A DNA stretch of 50,879 nucleotides from Dehalococcoidia bacterium (GCA_022823505.1 JAJEIA010000143.1:1-50879); one strand, 5' to 3'. Counted from the first letter of the stretch, positions 34,626-44,073 are shown. Notes: a model not told the origin generated them from the sequence alone. Numbers and translations are program-made.

Positions 34626-35676
34626 CCGCTCCGGGCCGCGGGCCCACGACCATGGCCACGCCCAGCATCGAGACGACGAGCTCGGCGCCATTGATTGGTC
34701 CCAGAACGAACTGGCCGTCGGGCAACGCCTGGAACTGGAGGAAACGCCGACCCGCGGGCACAGCTACTGGAGTTTGTCGGTACATCGGCTCTTTCGGAAG
34801 AAGTTGGCGGTGGTGTGTCTCTCGATCATCGTGTTCATGTACGGGGCATCGCTCGTGTCGCCGTTGATCACTCCCTACGAGTACACCGCGCAGGACCTCT
34901 CGCAGAGCAGGGCCGGGCCCACGCTGGCGCATCCCTTCGGCGCCGACCGGCTGGGCCGCGACATGATGACCCGGGTGATTTACGGGCTCAGGACGACGGT
35001 AATCATCACGATAATCTCCCTGTTGGGCGGTACGCTGGTGTTGGGAATCGTCTTGGGGCTGTTGAGCGGGTACATGGGCCGCTGGGTCGACGCCGTGATC
35101 ATGCGCACCGGCGAGGTGACCTCGTCGTTCCCGGACATCATCCTGATCCTGATATTCGTCGCTGCGTTGAAACCCCGGTTGCTCGTCTGGGTCCGCGCCT
35201 TCGAAGACTCGACAGGTATCGACTGGATCATCCGGCTGGGCGTGCTGGACTACGCCATCATATCGGTGGCGCTATCGATTTTCGGTTGGTTCGGCATGGC
35301 GAGGCTGGTGCGCGGCCAGGTTCTGCAGGCGCGCGAGAGCCAATATACCGAGGCAGCGCTGGTTGCCGGGTCTTCTACGGCGAGAATCCTGCGGGTCCAC
35401 GTTCTGCCCAACATCCTCAGCCCACTGATCGTGTCGATATCCGCGGGCCTGGCGGGCGTCGCCGGTACCGAGTTGGTGCTGAGCTGGATCGGGATCGGAG
35501 TTCAACCGCCCGTGCCCAGCCTGGGACGGATGATGTTCGAAAACGGCAGCATCCAGGTGCTGCGCAACGAACCGCACCTGATCTTGTTCCCCATCGGGAC
35601 GGTCACGCTGCTCTTCTTCTGCTTCAACATCCTGGGCGACGCAGTCAACGACGCTTTCAACCCGCGCGCCAGATGA
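34615..35676 (+). CDS. Peptide ABC transporter permease (DppC-like)
   Basis: A 353-residue permease. The first ~55 residues are a hydrophilic His/Asp-rich extension, then FRKKLAVVCLSIIVFMYG starts the membrane part. HPFGADRLGRDMMTRVIYG is the DppC signature; SQYTEAALVAGSSTARILRVH is the EAA loop for the ATPase. No ATPase gene follows; DppD-like ATPase is at 23463-24446. The ATG lies within the last codons of the DppB-like gene, indicating translational coupling. Confidence 0.93.
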   Translation: MLPDRSGPRAHDHGHAQHRDDELGAIDWSQNELAVGQRLELEETPTRGHSYWSLSVHRLFRKKLAVVCLSIIVFMYGASLVSPLITPYEYTAQDLSQSRAGPTLAHPFGADRLGRDMMTRVIYGLRTTVIITIISLLGGTLVLGIVLGLLSGYMGRWVDAVIMRTGEVTSSFPDIILILIFVAALKPRLLVWVRAFEDSTGIDWIIRLGVLDYAIISVALSIFGWFGMARLVRGQVLQARESQYTEAALVAGSSTARILRVHVLPNILSPLIVSISAGLAGVAGTELVLSWIGIGVQPPVPSLGRMMFENGSIQVLRNEPHLILFPIGTVTLLFFCFNILGDAVNDAFNPRAR

Positions 35677-35887
35677 CCGAACCGTCAGCCGTTCCGCGAC
35701 AATGCCGCAACCCGCGCGGGAGGCCCTCCCGCTCATGTGGAGCACGCTGTCGTTTCCTAATCTTCCGATGACGGTCGGCTTGACTGGCCCCGCTGCCAAA
35801 TTGCCAATGCATAACCCCTGTGCTAACGTTTATGATGTTGCGTGGTATGGGTAATCATTCGGCCAATCGGAAGCGAGGAAAGGGGCG

Positions 35888-37684
35888 TTGAGCACTATAT
35901 CCGGTGAACCTGCGGCGGCCGTCCCGGCGGAGGCCGTAGCGTGGCGCCCGTGGGGTCGTGAAGCGTTCGAGTTTGCACAGGCCAACGACCGACCCATCCT
36001 GCTTTCAATCAACGCGGTGTGGTGCTACTGGTGCCATGAAATGGATGCCGGCGCCTACGCAGACCAAGACGTAATCCGGTTCGTCAACGCCCATTTCACC
36101 CCCGTGCGGGTTGATACCGACCACCGCCCCGACATCAACGCCCGCTACAACGTGGGCGGTTGGCCTACCACTTCCTTCCTGACACCGCACGGCGGGTTCG
36201 TCGCCGGCGCGACCTACCTGCCCGCCGATCAGTTCCTGGCGATGCTGGACGAGGTGCGGCGGGCGTACGCCGAGCGCAAACTCGAGCTGTACGAGCAGGG
36301 CAACGACATCCTGCGGCAACGTCGGGAGCACGCGGGACGTGTGTCCGCCGGTCGTGAACCCGATCTCGGCGTGGTTGATGCGATCTCGCGCCGAGTGGCC
36401 GGAACCTATGATGCCATCAACGGCGGCTTCGGGCAGGAACCCAAATTCCCGTCTACGCCGATGCTGCGGTTGCTGCTGCACCGGTACCGCACCACGGGAG
36501 AGCCGTTCTTTCGCGTGATGCTGGAGAAAAGCCTGGACGCGATCATCGCCGGCGAGTTGCGCGATCGGATCGACGGCGGGTTTTTCCGGTTCACCATGGC
36601 CTGGGACTGGAAACAGGCCCAACACGAAAAAATGGCCGAGGACAACATCGCGCTCGCCGGGATCCTGATGGACGCTGGCATCATCCTTGAGCGGCCGGAC
36701 TATCTCAACGTTGCCCGCGAGACGGTCGATTACATCTGCGGCACACTCTGCGATCCGGCCGCAAAGGGAATTCGCGGGAGCCAGGGCGCCCATTCGGAAT
36801 ACTACTTGGGATCTCCCCAGGCCCGGTCCCAGTCCGAAACGCCGCCGGTGGACCCCTACTGTTACGCATCGGTAACCGCCCAGGCGGTTTCCCTGTTGCT
36901 CGCCGCAGCGTGGAAGTTGGGTCGGCCGGAACTGACCGAGACGGCCACAACCCTGTTGGACGGGCTGGTGGCCGCTTCCGAAGGCGGTTCCTTGGCGCAT
37001 ACTTTTTCGGCGTCGGGCACATTGCCGCAGGAAGAGGGTGACCTGCTGGTGGACTGGGCAAATTTGCTGGTAGCCGCTTTGGACGGCCACGACTGCCTCC
37101 CCGGCACATCTGAACGATATCTGCAGGCGGCGGGGCGGGCGGCCGGAGTGCTGTTGGACAGGTTCCTGGACGGCCCGAACGGCGGTTTCTGGGACGTGGA
37201 ATCGCAACAGGAGCGGCTTGGTTACCTGCACGCTCGCGAAAAACCCCTTGCAGAGAACGCCCGCGCCGCCGTCGGTATGATGCGACTGCAACACGCGACC
37301 ATGAACGACCGGTACCGGCAGACGGCGCGGCACACCCTGAGCGCCTATATGGACGCCAACCGCGATTACGGAGAGCTGGCGGCGGACTATGCGGTGGCGG
37401 TGGACCGGTATCTCCATCCGGTGGTGGAAGTTACGGTGGAAGGCGTACCGGGAGTGGCCAGCACCGACGCCATGCTGGCCGCCGCCATGCAGCTGGACGA
37501 CCCGCATCTGCTGATCAAGCTCGCGCCCACCGATGATCAGGAAGCCCCGGCGCAGGCGCACGTTTGCCTGGACACCGTTTGCTATCCGCCAGTCACGGAT
37601 CCGGCGGCCCTGGCCACGGCAATCGCCGAAGGCGGTGTGGTCACCGCAAGCCCTTTCCAGAACGTTCTCGACCTGTTGGGCTGA
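35888..37684 (+). CDS. Thioredoxin-fold DUF255 protein (YyaL/SSP411-like)
   Basis: A 598-residue protein. The N-terminal thioredoxin-like domain (about 15-150) has the redox motif C46-Y-W-C49 in INAVWCYWCHEMD and NVGGWPTTSFLTPHGG with the cis-Pro. The long C-terminal part has the alpha/alpha-barrel pattern of the YyaL/spermatogenesis-associated protein 20 family: GGFGQEPKFPSTPMLRLLLH, DGGFFRFTMAWDW, HEKMAEDNIALAG. Function is unknown. The TTG start has GAGGAAAGGGG upstream. It ends 43 bases before aspS. Confidence 0.9.
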   Translation: MSTISGEPAAAVPAEAVAWRPWGREAFEFAQANDRPILLSINAVWCYWCHEMDAGAYADQDVIRFVNAHFTPVRVDTDHRPDINARYNVGGWPTTSFLTPHGGFVAGATYLPADQFLAMLDEVRRAYAERKLELYEQGNDILRQRREHAGRVSAGREPDLGVVDAISRRVAGTYDAINGGFGQEPKFPSTPMLRLLLHRYRTTGEPFFRVMLEKSLDAIIAGELRDRIDGGFFRFTMAWDWKQAQHEKMAEDNIALAGILMDAGIILERPDYLNVARETVDYICGTLCDPAAKGIRGSQGAHSEYYLGSPQARSQSETPPVDPYCYASVTAQAVSLLLAAAWKLGRPELTETATTLLDGLVAASEGGSLAHTFSASGTLPQEEGDLLVDWANLLVAALDGHDCLPGTSERYLQAAGRAAGVLLDRFLDGPNGGFWDVESQQERLGYLHAREKPLAENARAAVGMMRLQHATMNDRYRQTARHTLSAYMDANRDYGELAADYAVAVDRYLHPVVEVTVEGVPGVASTDAMLAAAMQLDDPHLLIKLAPTDDQEAPAQAHVCLDTVCYPPVTDPAALATAIAEGGVVTASPFQNVLDLLG

Positions 37685-37727
37685 ACCGGCCCGACAGGCA
37701 TCATCAATCCCACCAGGAGTTGACGCC

Positions 37728-39518
37728 CTGAAGACCCAAGACTGCGGCGAGTTGCGCGCCGCCCACGACGGTACCGTCACGACCCTGTCCGGCTGGGTAA
37801 GTCGGCGGCGAGATCACGGCGGGATCATATTCATCGACCTGCGCGACCGTTCCGGATACGTGCAAGTGGTCCTGAATCCGGAGAATCTGCCGGCGAACGA
37901 CTACGAAACCGCCGAGCGCCTGCGCTCAGAATGGTGCATTGAGGTCACTGGATCGGTCCGCCTTCGTCCGGAGGGATCGGAAAATCCCGCGCTGCCCACC
38001 GGCGAGGTTGAGGTGATGGTGGAAGGTCTCACGGTGTTGAACCAGTCGCTCACGCCACCCTTCTACATCACGGACGACGTCGACGCTGACGAAAGCCTGC
38101 GTCTGCGGTACCGATACCTGGACCTGAGGCGTCCCAAGATGCAGGACAACCTCCGATTGCGCCACAGGGCGGTGAAGTACATCCGGGACTACCTGGACGA
38201 ACATGGATTTTTGGAAATAGAGACACCGATCCTGATCAAAAGTACGCCCGAGGGAGCGCGCGACTACCTGGTCCCCAGCAGGACGCACCCGGGCAATTTC
38301 TACGCGCTGCCGCAATCGCCCCAGCAACTGAAGCAACTTTTGATGGTCAGCGGCGTGGAACGGTATTTCCAAATCGCCCGTTGCTTCCGGGACGAGGACC
38401 TTCGCGCCGACCGGCAGCCCGAATTCACGCAACTCGACCTGGAAATGAGCTTCGTCCAGGAAGAGGACGTGCTGGGATTGATTGAAGGGTTGTATGCGGG
38501 ATTGGTCCGGGAATTGACGCCGCAGTTCAGGGTCAAAACCCCCTTCCAACGCCTGACCTACGGCGACGCCATGGCGCGATTTGGCAGCGACAAACCGGAC
38601 CTGCGTTACGGTCTGGAGATGGCGGACGCAAGCGACCTGGCCGCCGAAACGGAGTTCCGGGTTTTTCACGGGATCCTGGACCGCGGCGGCATCATCAAGG
38701 CGATGGCAGTGCCCGGTATGGGCCGGCTCACCGGTTCGGACATGCGCCGCATGGAAGAGACGGCAAAGGAGTTCGGCGCCGCGGGTATGAGCCACGTGCG
38801 GCTCACCGGCGACGGTCCGTTGGATTCAATGGCCGACGATGACGCCCTGTTGTCGCCCGGCCTCCGCATGCCTGTCGAATGGGTCCGCCGCCTGGCCGAG
38901 CGCTCCGGAGCAAACCGGGGTGACCTGATATTGCTGATGGCCGGCCCAGCCCGGCTGGCCAACCAATGGCTCGCGGCGATGCGCAGCCATCTGGCGACAC
39001 AGATGGAACTCGCGGACCCGGACACGCTGTCCTTCGCATTCGTGACGGATTTCCCGCTGTTCGAGTGGGATGACGACGCCGGCCGTTGGGACTCGGCACA
39101 CCATCCATTCACCGCGCCCGCGCCCGGCTGCGAAGGAATGCTGGACGGCGATGACCTGACGTCGATCCCGTCGCGGGCTTACGACCTGGTATGCAACGGC
39201 TCGGAATTGGCCAGCGGAAGCATCCGCATACACCGCCGCGACCTGCAGGAAAAGGTGTTCAGCATCCTGGGGTACTCCGACGAGCAGATCACCGAGCGGT
39301 TCGGGCACATCCTGGAAGCATTCGACTACGGCGCTCCTCCGCACGGGGGCATCGCGCCCGGGATCGACCGGCTGGTTGCGATCCTCGCCGGCGCCGACTC
39401 GCTGCGCGAGGTGATCGCGTTTCCCAAGACCCAGAGCGGATCCGACCTGCTGTTCGGCGCCCCCTCGGAGGTTGACGCCGGCCAGCTGCGCGATCTGGCC
39501 ATTCGTATCGCCGAATAG
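37728..39518 (+). CDS. aspS: Aspartyl-tRNA synthetase (apparent CTG start)
   Basis: A class II synthetase charging tRNA-Asp, 596 residues, of the bacterial type. An OB-fold anticodon domain (LSGWVSRRRDHGGIIFIDLRD) is followed by motif 1 near FLEIETPILIKSTPEGARDY, motif 2 ARCFRDEDLRADRQPEFTQLD, the bacterial GAD insertion and motif 3 GIAPGIDRLVAILAG. Homology places the start at KTQDCGELRAAH, and the only codon there is CTG, with AGGAG eight bases upstream. No ATG, GTG or TTG lies in frame between it and the previous gene's stop. It may charge both Asp and Asn; this cannot be read from sequence alone. Confidence 0.95.
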   Translation: MKTQDCGELRAAHDGTVTTLSGWVSRRRDHGGIIFIDLRDRSGYVQVVLNPENLPANDYETAERLRSEWCIEVTGSVRLRPEGSENPALPTGEVEVMVEGLTVLNQSLTPPFYITDDVDADESLRLRYRYLDLRRPKMQDNLRLRHRAVKYIRDYLDEHGFLEIETPILIKSTPEGARDYLVPSRTHPGNFYALPQSPQQLKQLLMVSGVERYFQIARCFRDEDLRADRQPEFTQLDLEMSFVQEEDVLGLIEGLYAGLVRELTPQFRVKTPFQRLTYGDAMARFGSDKPDLRYGLEMADASDLAAETEFRVFHGILDRGGIIKAMAVPGMGRLTGSDMRRMEETAKEFGAAGMSHVRLTGDGPLDSMADDDALLSPGLRMPVEWVRRLAERSGANRGDLILLMAGPARLANQWLAAMRSHLATQMELADPDTLSFAFVTDFPLFEWDDDAGRWDSAHHPFTAPAPGCEGMLDGDDLTSIPSRAYDLVCNGSELASGSIRIHRRDLQEKVFSILGYSDEQITERFGHILEAFDYGAPPHGGIAPGIDRLVAILAGADSLREVIAFPKTQSGSDLLFGAPSEVDAGQLRDLAIRIAE

Positions 39519-39590
39519 CATTCGCAACGGTTCCGCTAACCCACGCATTTCCGCGTGGCCGACCCCGCCGTCCGGAAGGGAGGACAACCA

Positions 39591-40778
39591 ATGAGCGAAT
39601 TCAACTATCAAGGACTGTTCGCTGAACGGGCTCCGATCACCACCCGTGGCGCGAACCGGCACGCCAGGTACGACTTCGCGGTCGCCTACCCGGATCCGGA
39701 TACGTTGCCGCTGACCGGCCTGGTCGAGGCGTTGGGCACGGCCCTGGAACGGGAAGGGCGCGACCTGGCGTACTATCCGGTGGCGGCCGGCTATCCGCCG
39801 CTCCGCGAATTGGTCGCGGAAAAACTGCGGCGGGACCGGCAGATGGACGTAACGGCCGACGACATCGTGCTGACGTCAGGTTCCGGCGAAGCCATCAACA
39901 TGCTCATTCAAGCGATGACCGACCCGGGCGACGTGCTCCTGACCGAGGAGTATGTGTACCTCGGCACCATGCGCCAGATGCGGTTGTGGAGCGCCAATGT
40001 GGTCGGAGTCAAGTGTGACGACGACGGCATCATTCCGGAGGCATTGGATGAGACCATCCGGGCGCAGCAGGCGGCGGGTCGTCGCGTGAAGTTCCTGTAC
40101 ACCATTCCCACTTTCCAGAACCCGCTGGGATGGACGACCACGCTGGAACGGCGCCAACGCATGCTGGAAGTCTGTCAGAGCCACGGAGTGCCCATCCTGG
40201 AAGATGACTGCTACGTTGACCTGCGGTTCGAGGGCGAGGACGTAACGTCGATCAGCAGCATGGACGACAGCGGCGGCGTCCTGTACGTCGGTTCGATGTC
40301 CAAGATCATCGCGCCGGGCGTCCGCATGGGATACCTGGTGGCTCCGGAGGTGGTGCGGGAACGGGCGCTGAGTTTCAAGTCGGGCGGCGCGAACCAGTTC
40401 GCGGCGCTGGCCATCGAAGAATACCTGCGCAATCACATGTACGACCACATTGATGAGGAGAACCAGGCCCTGCGGGCCAAGCGCGACGCGATGCTGGCCG
40501 CCCTTGGCGAACACTTTGGGAACCGCGCCACCTGGTCGAGGCCGGAGGGCGGCCTCTACCTGTGGCTGACCATGCCCGAGGGAACCGACCTGGCCGGGTT
40601 CCAGGAGCAGTCGTTCAACGAGGGCGTGGGATATTACAACGGAACCATGTTCTCACCGGAGGGGAACGGCGCCCACATGGCCCGGCTCTGTTTCGGCCAT
40701 CCCACCGCGCAAACCGTGTCCGATGGGATTGCCGAACTCGCGGCGATCTTTGAGCGCAACGGAATATTCTCCGGGTGA
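39591..40778 (+). CDS. PLP-dependent aminotransferase, class I/II (LysN/2-aminoadipate type)
   Basis: A 395-residue fold-type I aminotransferase. ILTSGSGEAIN-like phosphate loop (VLTSGSGEAINML), then FLYTIPTFQNPLGWTT with the conserved NP, PILEDDCYVDLRF with the Asp that contacts PLP nitrogen, and the Schiff-base Lys in YVGSMSKIIAPGVRMGY, followed by the Arg that binds the carboxylate. This arrangement fits the 2-aminoadipate/aromatic/valine-pyruvate subgroup. The ATG at 39591 has GGGAGG upstream. Amino acid specificity is unknown. Confidence 0.88.
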   Translation: MSEFNYQGLFAERAPITTRGANRHARYDFAVAYPDPDTLPLTGLVEALGTALEREGRDLAYYPVAAGYPPLRELVAEKLRRDRQMDVTADDIVLTSGSGEAINMLIQAMTDPGDVLLTEEYVYLGTMRQMRLWSANVVGVKCDDDGIIPEALDETIRAQQAAGRRVKFLYTIPTFQNPLGWTTTLERRQRMLEVCQSHGVPILEDDCYVDLRFEGEDVTSISSMDDSGGVLYVGSMSKIIAPGVRMGYLVAPEVVRERALSFKSGGANQFAALAIEEYLRNHMYDHIDEENQALRAKRDAMLAALGEHFGNRATWSRPEGGLYLWLTMPEGTDLAGFQEQSFNEGVGYYNGTMFSPEGNGAHMARLCFGHPTAQTVSDGIAELAAIFERNGIFSG

Positions 40779-40823
40779 CTTCAAGCGTCACCTCGGCATT
40801 CCCGAACGCGATTAAACAGATGA

Positions 40824-40846
40824 GGGGCGGGCCAAAAACCCGCCCC
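40824..40846. terminator. GC-rich hairpin between convergent genes
   Basis: Perfect 8-bp GGGGCGGG/CCCGCCCC with a CCAAAAA loop, midway between the aminotransferase stop and the stop of the opposite gene. No good T run on either side, so a bidirectional terminator is likely but weak. Confidence 0.55.
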
Positions 40847-40870
40847 CTGGCATTTGGCCGTGTTGGCCGG

Positions 40871-42049
40871 CTAATCGTCGTCGCCGGTAGTCACGGGCTG
40901 GGCAGCGGGCTGGTGTCCGTTGGTGCGGATGGCGAACCGGGCCACGAGATCGCCGATGCTCTGGCGGAAACCGGAGTACTCCAACTCTCCGTAAGGAAGC
41001 ATGGCTGCGCCGGACCATCCCTGGGAGCGCATCGCAACACCCTTTTCCTGGGCCAGCTGGCGGGTGTAGTCCCATGCCGGGTTGTCGAAGAAGTCCGTGG
41101 AGGATTCGGCGAATTTGCCCTCACCGTTGATGCTGAATCCCACACAGGAGACCAGCGGCAGGCAGTACATGCCGGTCACCGCAGTATTGATGGGCACGGG
41201 CATCAGGGGCATGACGTGGGAGCCGCGAGCGTCGCCGCCGATGTAATGAGCCTTGGTGTACGGCGAGATGAGCTCCTCAGGAGCCGGGAAGATGCCCTGG
41301 TTGCGCACCACGGCTACCGGGTCGTCCTTGCCGGTATAACTGCCAGCGATGTTGTGGAGGCGGGTCGCCGAAATGGCGGCCGCAGTCTGGCCGGAGTACC
41401 GGGAGGTGACGCTTTCAATGGCGAACCGCTCGTTGTCCCGGAGCAGCACCGTAATGCGGTAGTAGTCCTCGGGCGCGTTCAGCGAGATGATACTGTCGCC
41501 GTCGGTGTTGTCCATGTCGATGATGTTGAAAGTGAAGCCCTCACCCAGGCGGGGCAGCATCAGCCCGGCACAGTACATGGGATCGGCAAAACCGAGGAAC
41601 GTCGGGAGGTTGTACGCGCCGGGGCCGCACTTGTCGGCGGCGAGCACAAAGAAGGACTCGGCGGGCCGGATGGGGTTGGTCTTGACCGGGTCGTGGTCGA
41701 AGGTGATCTCGGCCACCGCCGGGCCTGCGCCGCGAATGTTCCCCGATGGAGCATCGACCAGGAGGTCCTGTCCTGCGCCATACAGGCCGTACTGGCGGGC
41801 AATTTCGGTGGCCTCCAAAAACGAATTCCACGCAAACTGGTGAACCGCCTCGTCGTTGTCACCGCGAGTGTGCGTGGTGGTGATGCAGATGTCGTCACCG
41901 GTGTGCCCGATGTAGGCATCAATGAGCAGACCGTCGCGGATGGCTCGATCCGTGGCCGCGCGCACGGCGTCCATCATGCGATCCGACGGCTTGGTGTGGC
42001 CACCGATGGAACCCACGTCCGCCTTGAGCACAGATATGGTCAAATCCAT
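40871..42049 (-). CDS. Fructose-1,6-bisphosphate aldolase/phosphatase (bifunctional, archaeal type)
   Basis: A 392-residue class V FBPase that in its family condenses triose phosphates and then dephosphorylates FBP, a unidirectional step to gluconeogenesis. It begins ISVLKADVGSIGGHTKPSD and has GHTGDDICITTTHTRG, FLEATEIARQYGLYGAGQDL, DKCGPGAYNLPTF and YIGGDARGSHVMPLMPVP, all family signatures. GGGAGGGAAG precedes the ATG at 42049. In Archaea and some deep-branching or thermophilic bacteria it replaces the classical phosphatase. No aldolase gene is nearby. Confidence 0.93.
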   Translation of the reverse strand: MDLTISVLKADVGSIGGHTKPSDRMMDAVRAATDRAIRDGLLIDAYIGHTGDDICITTTHTRGDNDEAVHQFAWNSFLEATEIARQYGLYGAGQDLLVDAPSGNIRGAGPAVAEITFDHDPVKTNPIRPAESFFVLAADKCGPGAYNLPTFLGFADPMYCAGLMLPRLGEGFTFNIIDMDNTDGDSIISLNAPEDYYRITVLLRDNERFAIESVTSRYSGQTAAAISATRLHNIAGSYTGKDDPVAVVRNQGIFPAPEELISPYTKAHYIGGDARGSHVMPLMPVPINTAVTGMYCLPLVSCVGFSINGEGKFAESSTDFFDNPAWDYTRQLAQEKGVAMRSQGWSGAAMLPYGELEYSGFRQSIGDLVARFAIRTNGHQPAAQPVTTGDDD

Positions 42050-42135
42050 GTGAGTCTTCCCTCCCACGCGAGAACGGCCGGGGGCTTGAATCCGGCGCCA
42101 ATTATTACCGTTTCGATGCGAAAAAATGCGTTTGC

Positions 42136-42165
42136 ACGATAGCATCGCGCTGCCGAAACTGTCAA
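42136..42165 (-). promoter_or_regulatory. Promoter of the FBP aldolase/phosphatase
   Basis: Minus strand: perfect -35 TTGACA (42160-42165), 18-base spacer, -10 TATCGT (42136-42141). Leader about 80 bases. Confidence 0.6.
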
Positions 42166-42391
42166 TTTGAAACAACCTGCCCAACTCACCGGTTAGCCGG
42201 GGCGAGGCGCGTGAGGGCTGCGCCAGGAACCGGTTGCAACGTGCCGGCCCCGAAGTTCTTCGGCAAGCGAAACATGCCAGCAGCCGCGCGCACGTGAAAT
42301 TGTCGTCGCCCACCGAGCCAGGGTGCGCCTGCGATCACCGATACAATTCGCTCCGAACGGGCGGGATTCCGGCATACGTGCGGCGATCCGT

Positions 42392-42421
42392 TTGCCGCTG
42401 ACGCAGCAATCCCGTTATAAT
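42392..42421 (+). promoter_or_regulatory. Promoter of the zinc-ribbon/TPR protein
   Basis: -35 TTGCCG (42392-42397), 18-base spacer, perfect -10 TATAAT (42416-42421). Leader about 24 bases. Confidence 0.6.
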
Positions 42422-42451
42422 ACGAACAACGCCAGCAGTTTACGGGTGCCA

Positions 42452-43237
42452 ATGAGTATAATCCTTCAAATCCTGTCCCTGCTATTTGTCGTGCTGTGGA
42501 CCGCGAAGCTCGCGCGTAACAAAGGGCGCAACGCCCTGGTCTGGGGTGGTGTCGCGGCGATTCCGGCGGTCGGCTTGCTTGACATCTTCCCCGAGTGGAT
42601 AACGGTGCTTTGCATGCTGCCGATGCTCGCCTTGGTGTTCATGCCGGCACGGCGGCCCATCGCCACCGATGGCGGGCAGGACGGCATGACCCCATGCCCG
42701 CGATGTCAGCACTCTCATGAGGCTGGCCCCACCTTTTGCACCAACTGCGGGTGGGAGTTGACTCGCCCGTACGTGACAACCGACGCCGCCGCCACGGCAA
42801 CCGAAGGGACCGAGCCCTCCACCGGGCCAACCGTCGCGACGGGAACCGGCGTGACCGAAGGCGCCGAGCAGCGCACGCCTCCTGCTGATGCAACTACGAC
42901 GCAACCGGTGGCCGAACCGGCGTTGGCGTCGCAGCAAACCGACGAATCTGAACACGCGGCCACGGCGCACCCGGACCCCGCCGATCCTGAGCCGGCGCCG
43001 GCTTTTTCCATGGCCCCGTTGACCATCACGCGACCTCTCACGGCGGCCGGCATGACCGAATTGGGGCTTTCGCTGTTCAACCAGGGACGCGTCCGCGAGG
43101 CGGTGGACCAATTCACCAAGGCCATTGCCCTGGACCCCAGGTATCGTGAAGCGTGGGCCAACCGCGCCAAGGCCTACTCCGAGCTTGGACTGAGCGAAAA
43201 GGCCGCCGCTGACCGCCAGCAACTGGAAGCGATTTAA
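42452..43237 (+). CDS. Membrane protein with zinc ribbon and C-terminal TPR
   Basis: A 261-residue protein I do not recognise by name. Two or three hydrophobic segments (about 3-18, 28-46, 48-64) anchor it. A zinc ribbon follows: CPRC (near 80), then CTNCGW about 14 residues on. A Thr/Ala/Pro/Glu-rich disordered stretch (about 105-195) leads to a TPR-like pair of helices, GLSLFNQGRVREAVDQFTKA and YREAWANRAKAYSELG. The TPR end suggests protein binding; the topology suggests a soluble cytoplasmic part. It ends 12 bases from the convergent fabI. Confidence 0.75.
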   Translation: MSIILQILSLLFVVLWTAKLARNKGRNALVWGGVAAIPAVGLLDIFPEWITVLCMLPMLALVFMPARRPIATDGGQDGMTPCPRCQHSHEAGPTFCTNCGWELTRPYVTTDAAATATEGTEPSTGPTVATGTGVTEGAEQRTPPADATTTQPVAEPALASQQTDESEHAATAHPDPADPEPAPAFSMAPLTITRPLTAAGMTELGLSLFNQGRVREAVDQFTKAIALDPRYREAWANRAKAYSELGLSEKAAADRQQLEAI

Positions 43238-43249
43238 AACCGTGGCGGT

Positions 43250-44023
43250 TCACACCGCCATGATGTGGTAACCCGCGTCTACCGGGAGCACCGTCCCGGT
43301 CACGCCGCTCGACAGATCGCTGCACAGAAAGAGGGCGGTCTGCGCCACCTCGTCCGCCGTGATATTGCGCCCCAGGGGAGCCTTCTCGGCGTGGGCGCGC
43401 CTCATGTCCAAAAAGCCGCTGATCCCTCTGGCCGCCAGGGTGTCCACCGGGCCGGCTGAAATGGCGTTGACGCGGATATTGTCGCCCCCGTATTCGTAGG
43501 CCAACTGCCGGACTTCGTGCTCGAGCGCCGCCTTTGCCGTCCCCATGACGTTGTAGCCGGGGTAGACTCGGCTGGACGCATGAAAGGTCATCGCGATGAC
43601 GCTGCCCCCGGCGGTCATCAGCGGGGCCGAGTAACGGACCATCGGCAGCAGGGTAAAGGCGCTGATCTCCAGGGCCATGCGGAACCCGTCCCTTCCGGTT
43701 TCCGCAAGCCGGCCGGCCAGGTCCTCTCGGCTGGCGAAGGCGATGCTGTGGACGAGGATGGACAACGACCCCATCTGGTCGCCCACGGCGTCGAACACCG
43801 CGCGGATCTGGTCGTCGTCCGAGGCGTCACACTGGATCAACAGCGGATCGTCCAGGGTCTCGGCCAGCCGGGCGACACGGCTCTGCAGTCGCTCGTTCTG
43901 GTAGGTCAAGGCGATGCGGGCGCCCGCGTCGGCCAGGGTACGGGTGATGGCCCACGCGATGCTGCGGTCGTTGGCGACACCAAAAATGACCGCATTGCGG
44001 CCAGTCAAATCTATGGGGAACAC
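43250..44023 (-). CDS. fabI: Enoyl-ACP reductase (NADH), FabI type
   Basis: A 257-residue short-chain dehydrogenase-type FabI for the last reduction of fatty acid elongation. The N-terminal loop VIFGVANDRSIAWAI is FabI-specific; SILVHSIAFASRE precedes the active site. Catalytic Tyr157 and Lys164 sit in YNVMGTAKAALE (Y-x6-K). The Tyr usually ten residues before the catalytic Tyr (Tyr146 in E. coli) is Phe147 here. GTVLPVDAGYHIMA closes the protein. Same strand as the F420 operon and 50 bases behind it, so read-through is possible. Confidence 0.93.
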   Translation of the reverse strand: MFPIDLTGRNAVIFGVANDRSIAWAITRTLADAGARIALTYQNERLQSRVARLAETLDDPLLIQCDASDDDQIRAVFDAVGDQMGSLSILVHSIAFASREDLAGRLAETGRDGFRMALEISAFTLLPMVRYSAPLMTAGGSVIAMTFHASSRVYPGYNVMGTAKAALEHEVRQLAYEYGGDNIRVNAISAGPVDTLAARGISGFLDMRRAHAEKAPLGRNITADEVAQTALFLCSDLSSGVTGTVLPVDAGYHIMAV

Positions 44024-44073
44024 GGAGTTACCTCGTCACATGGCTGCCGGAGTTGTGCGCAAGTCCCGGGTAT

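Larger units (their letters stand above)
42050..42451. other. Divergent intergenic region with two promoters
   Basis: About 400 bases between the FBP aldolase/phosphatase and the zinc-ribbon/TPR protein. It holds one promoter for each side (42136-42165 and 42392-42421) and about 225 bases between them in which I see no gene. Confidence 0.5.
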
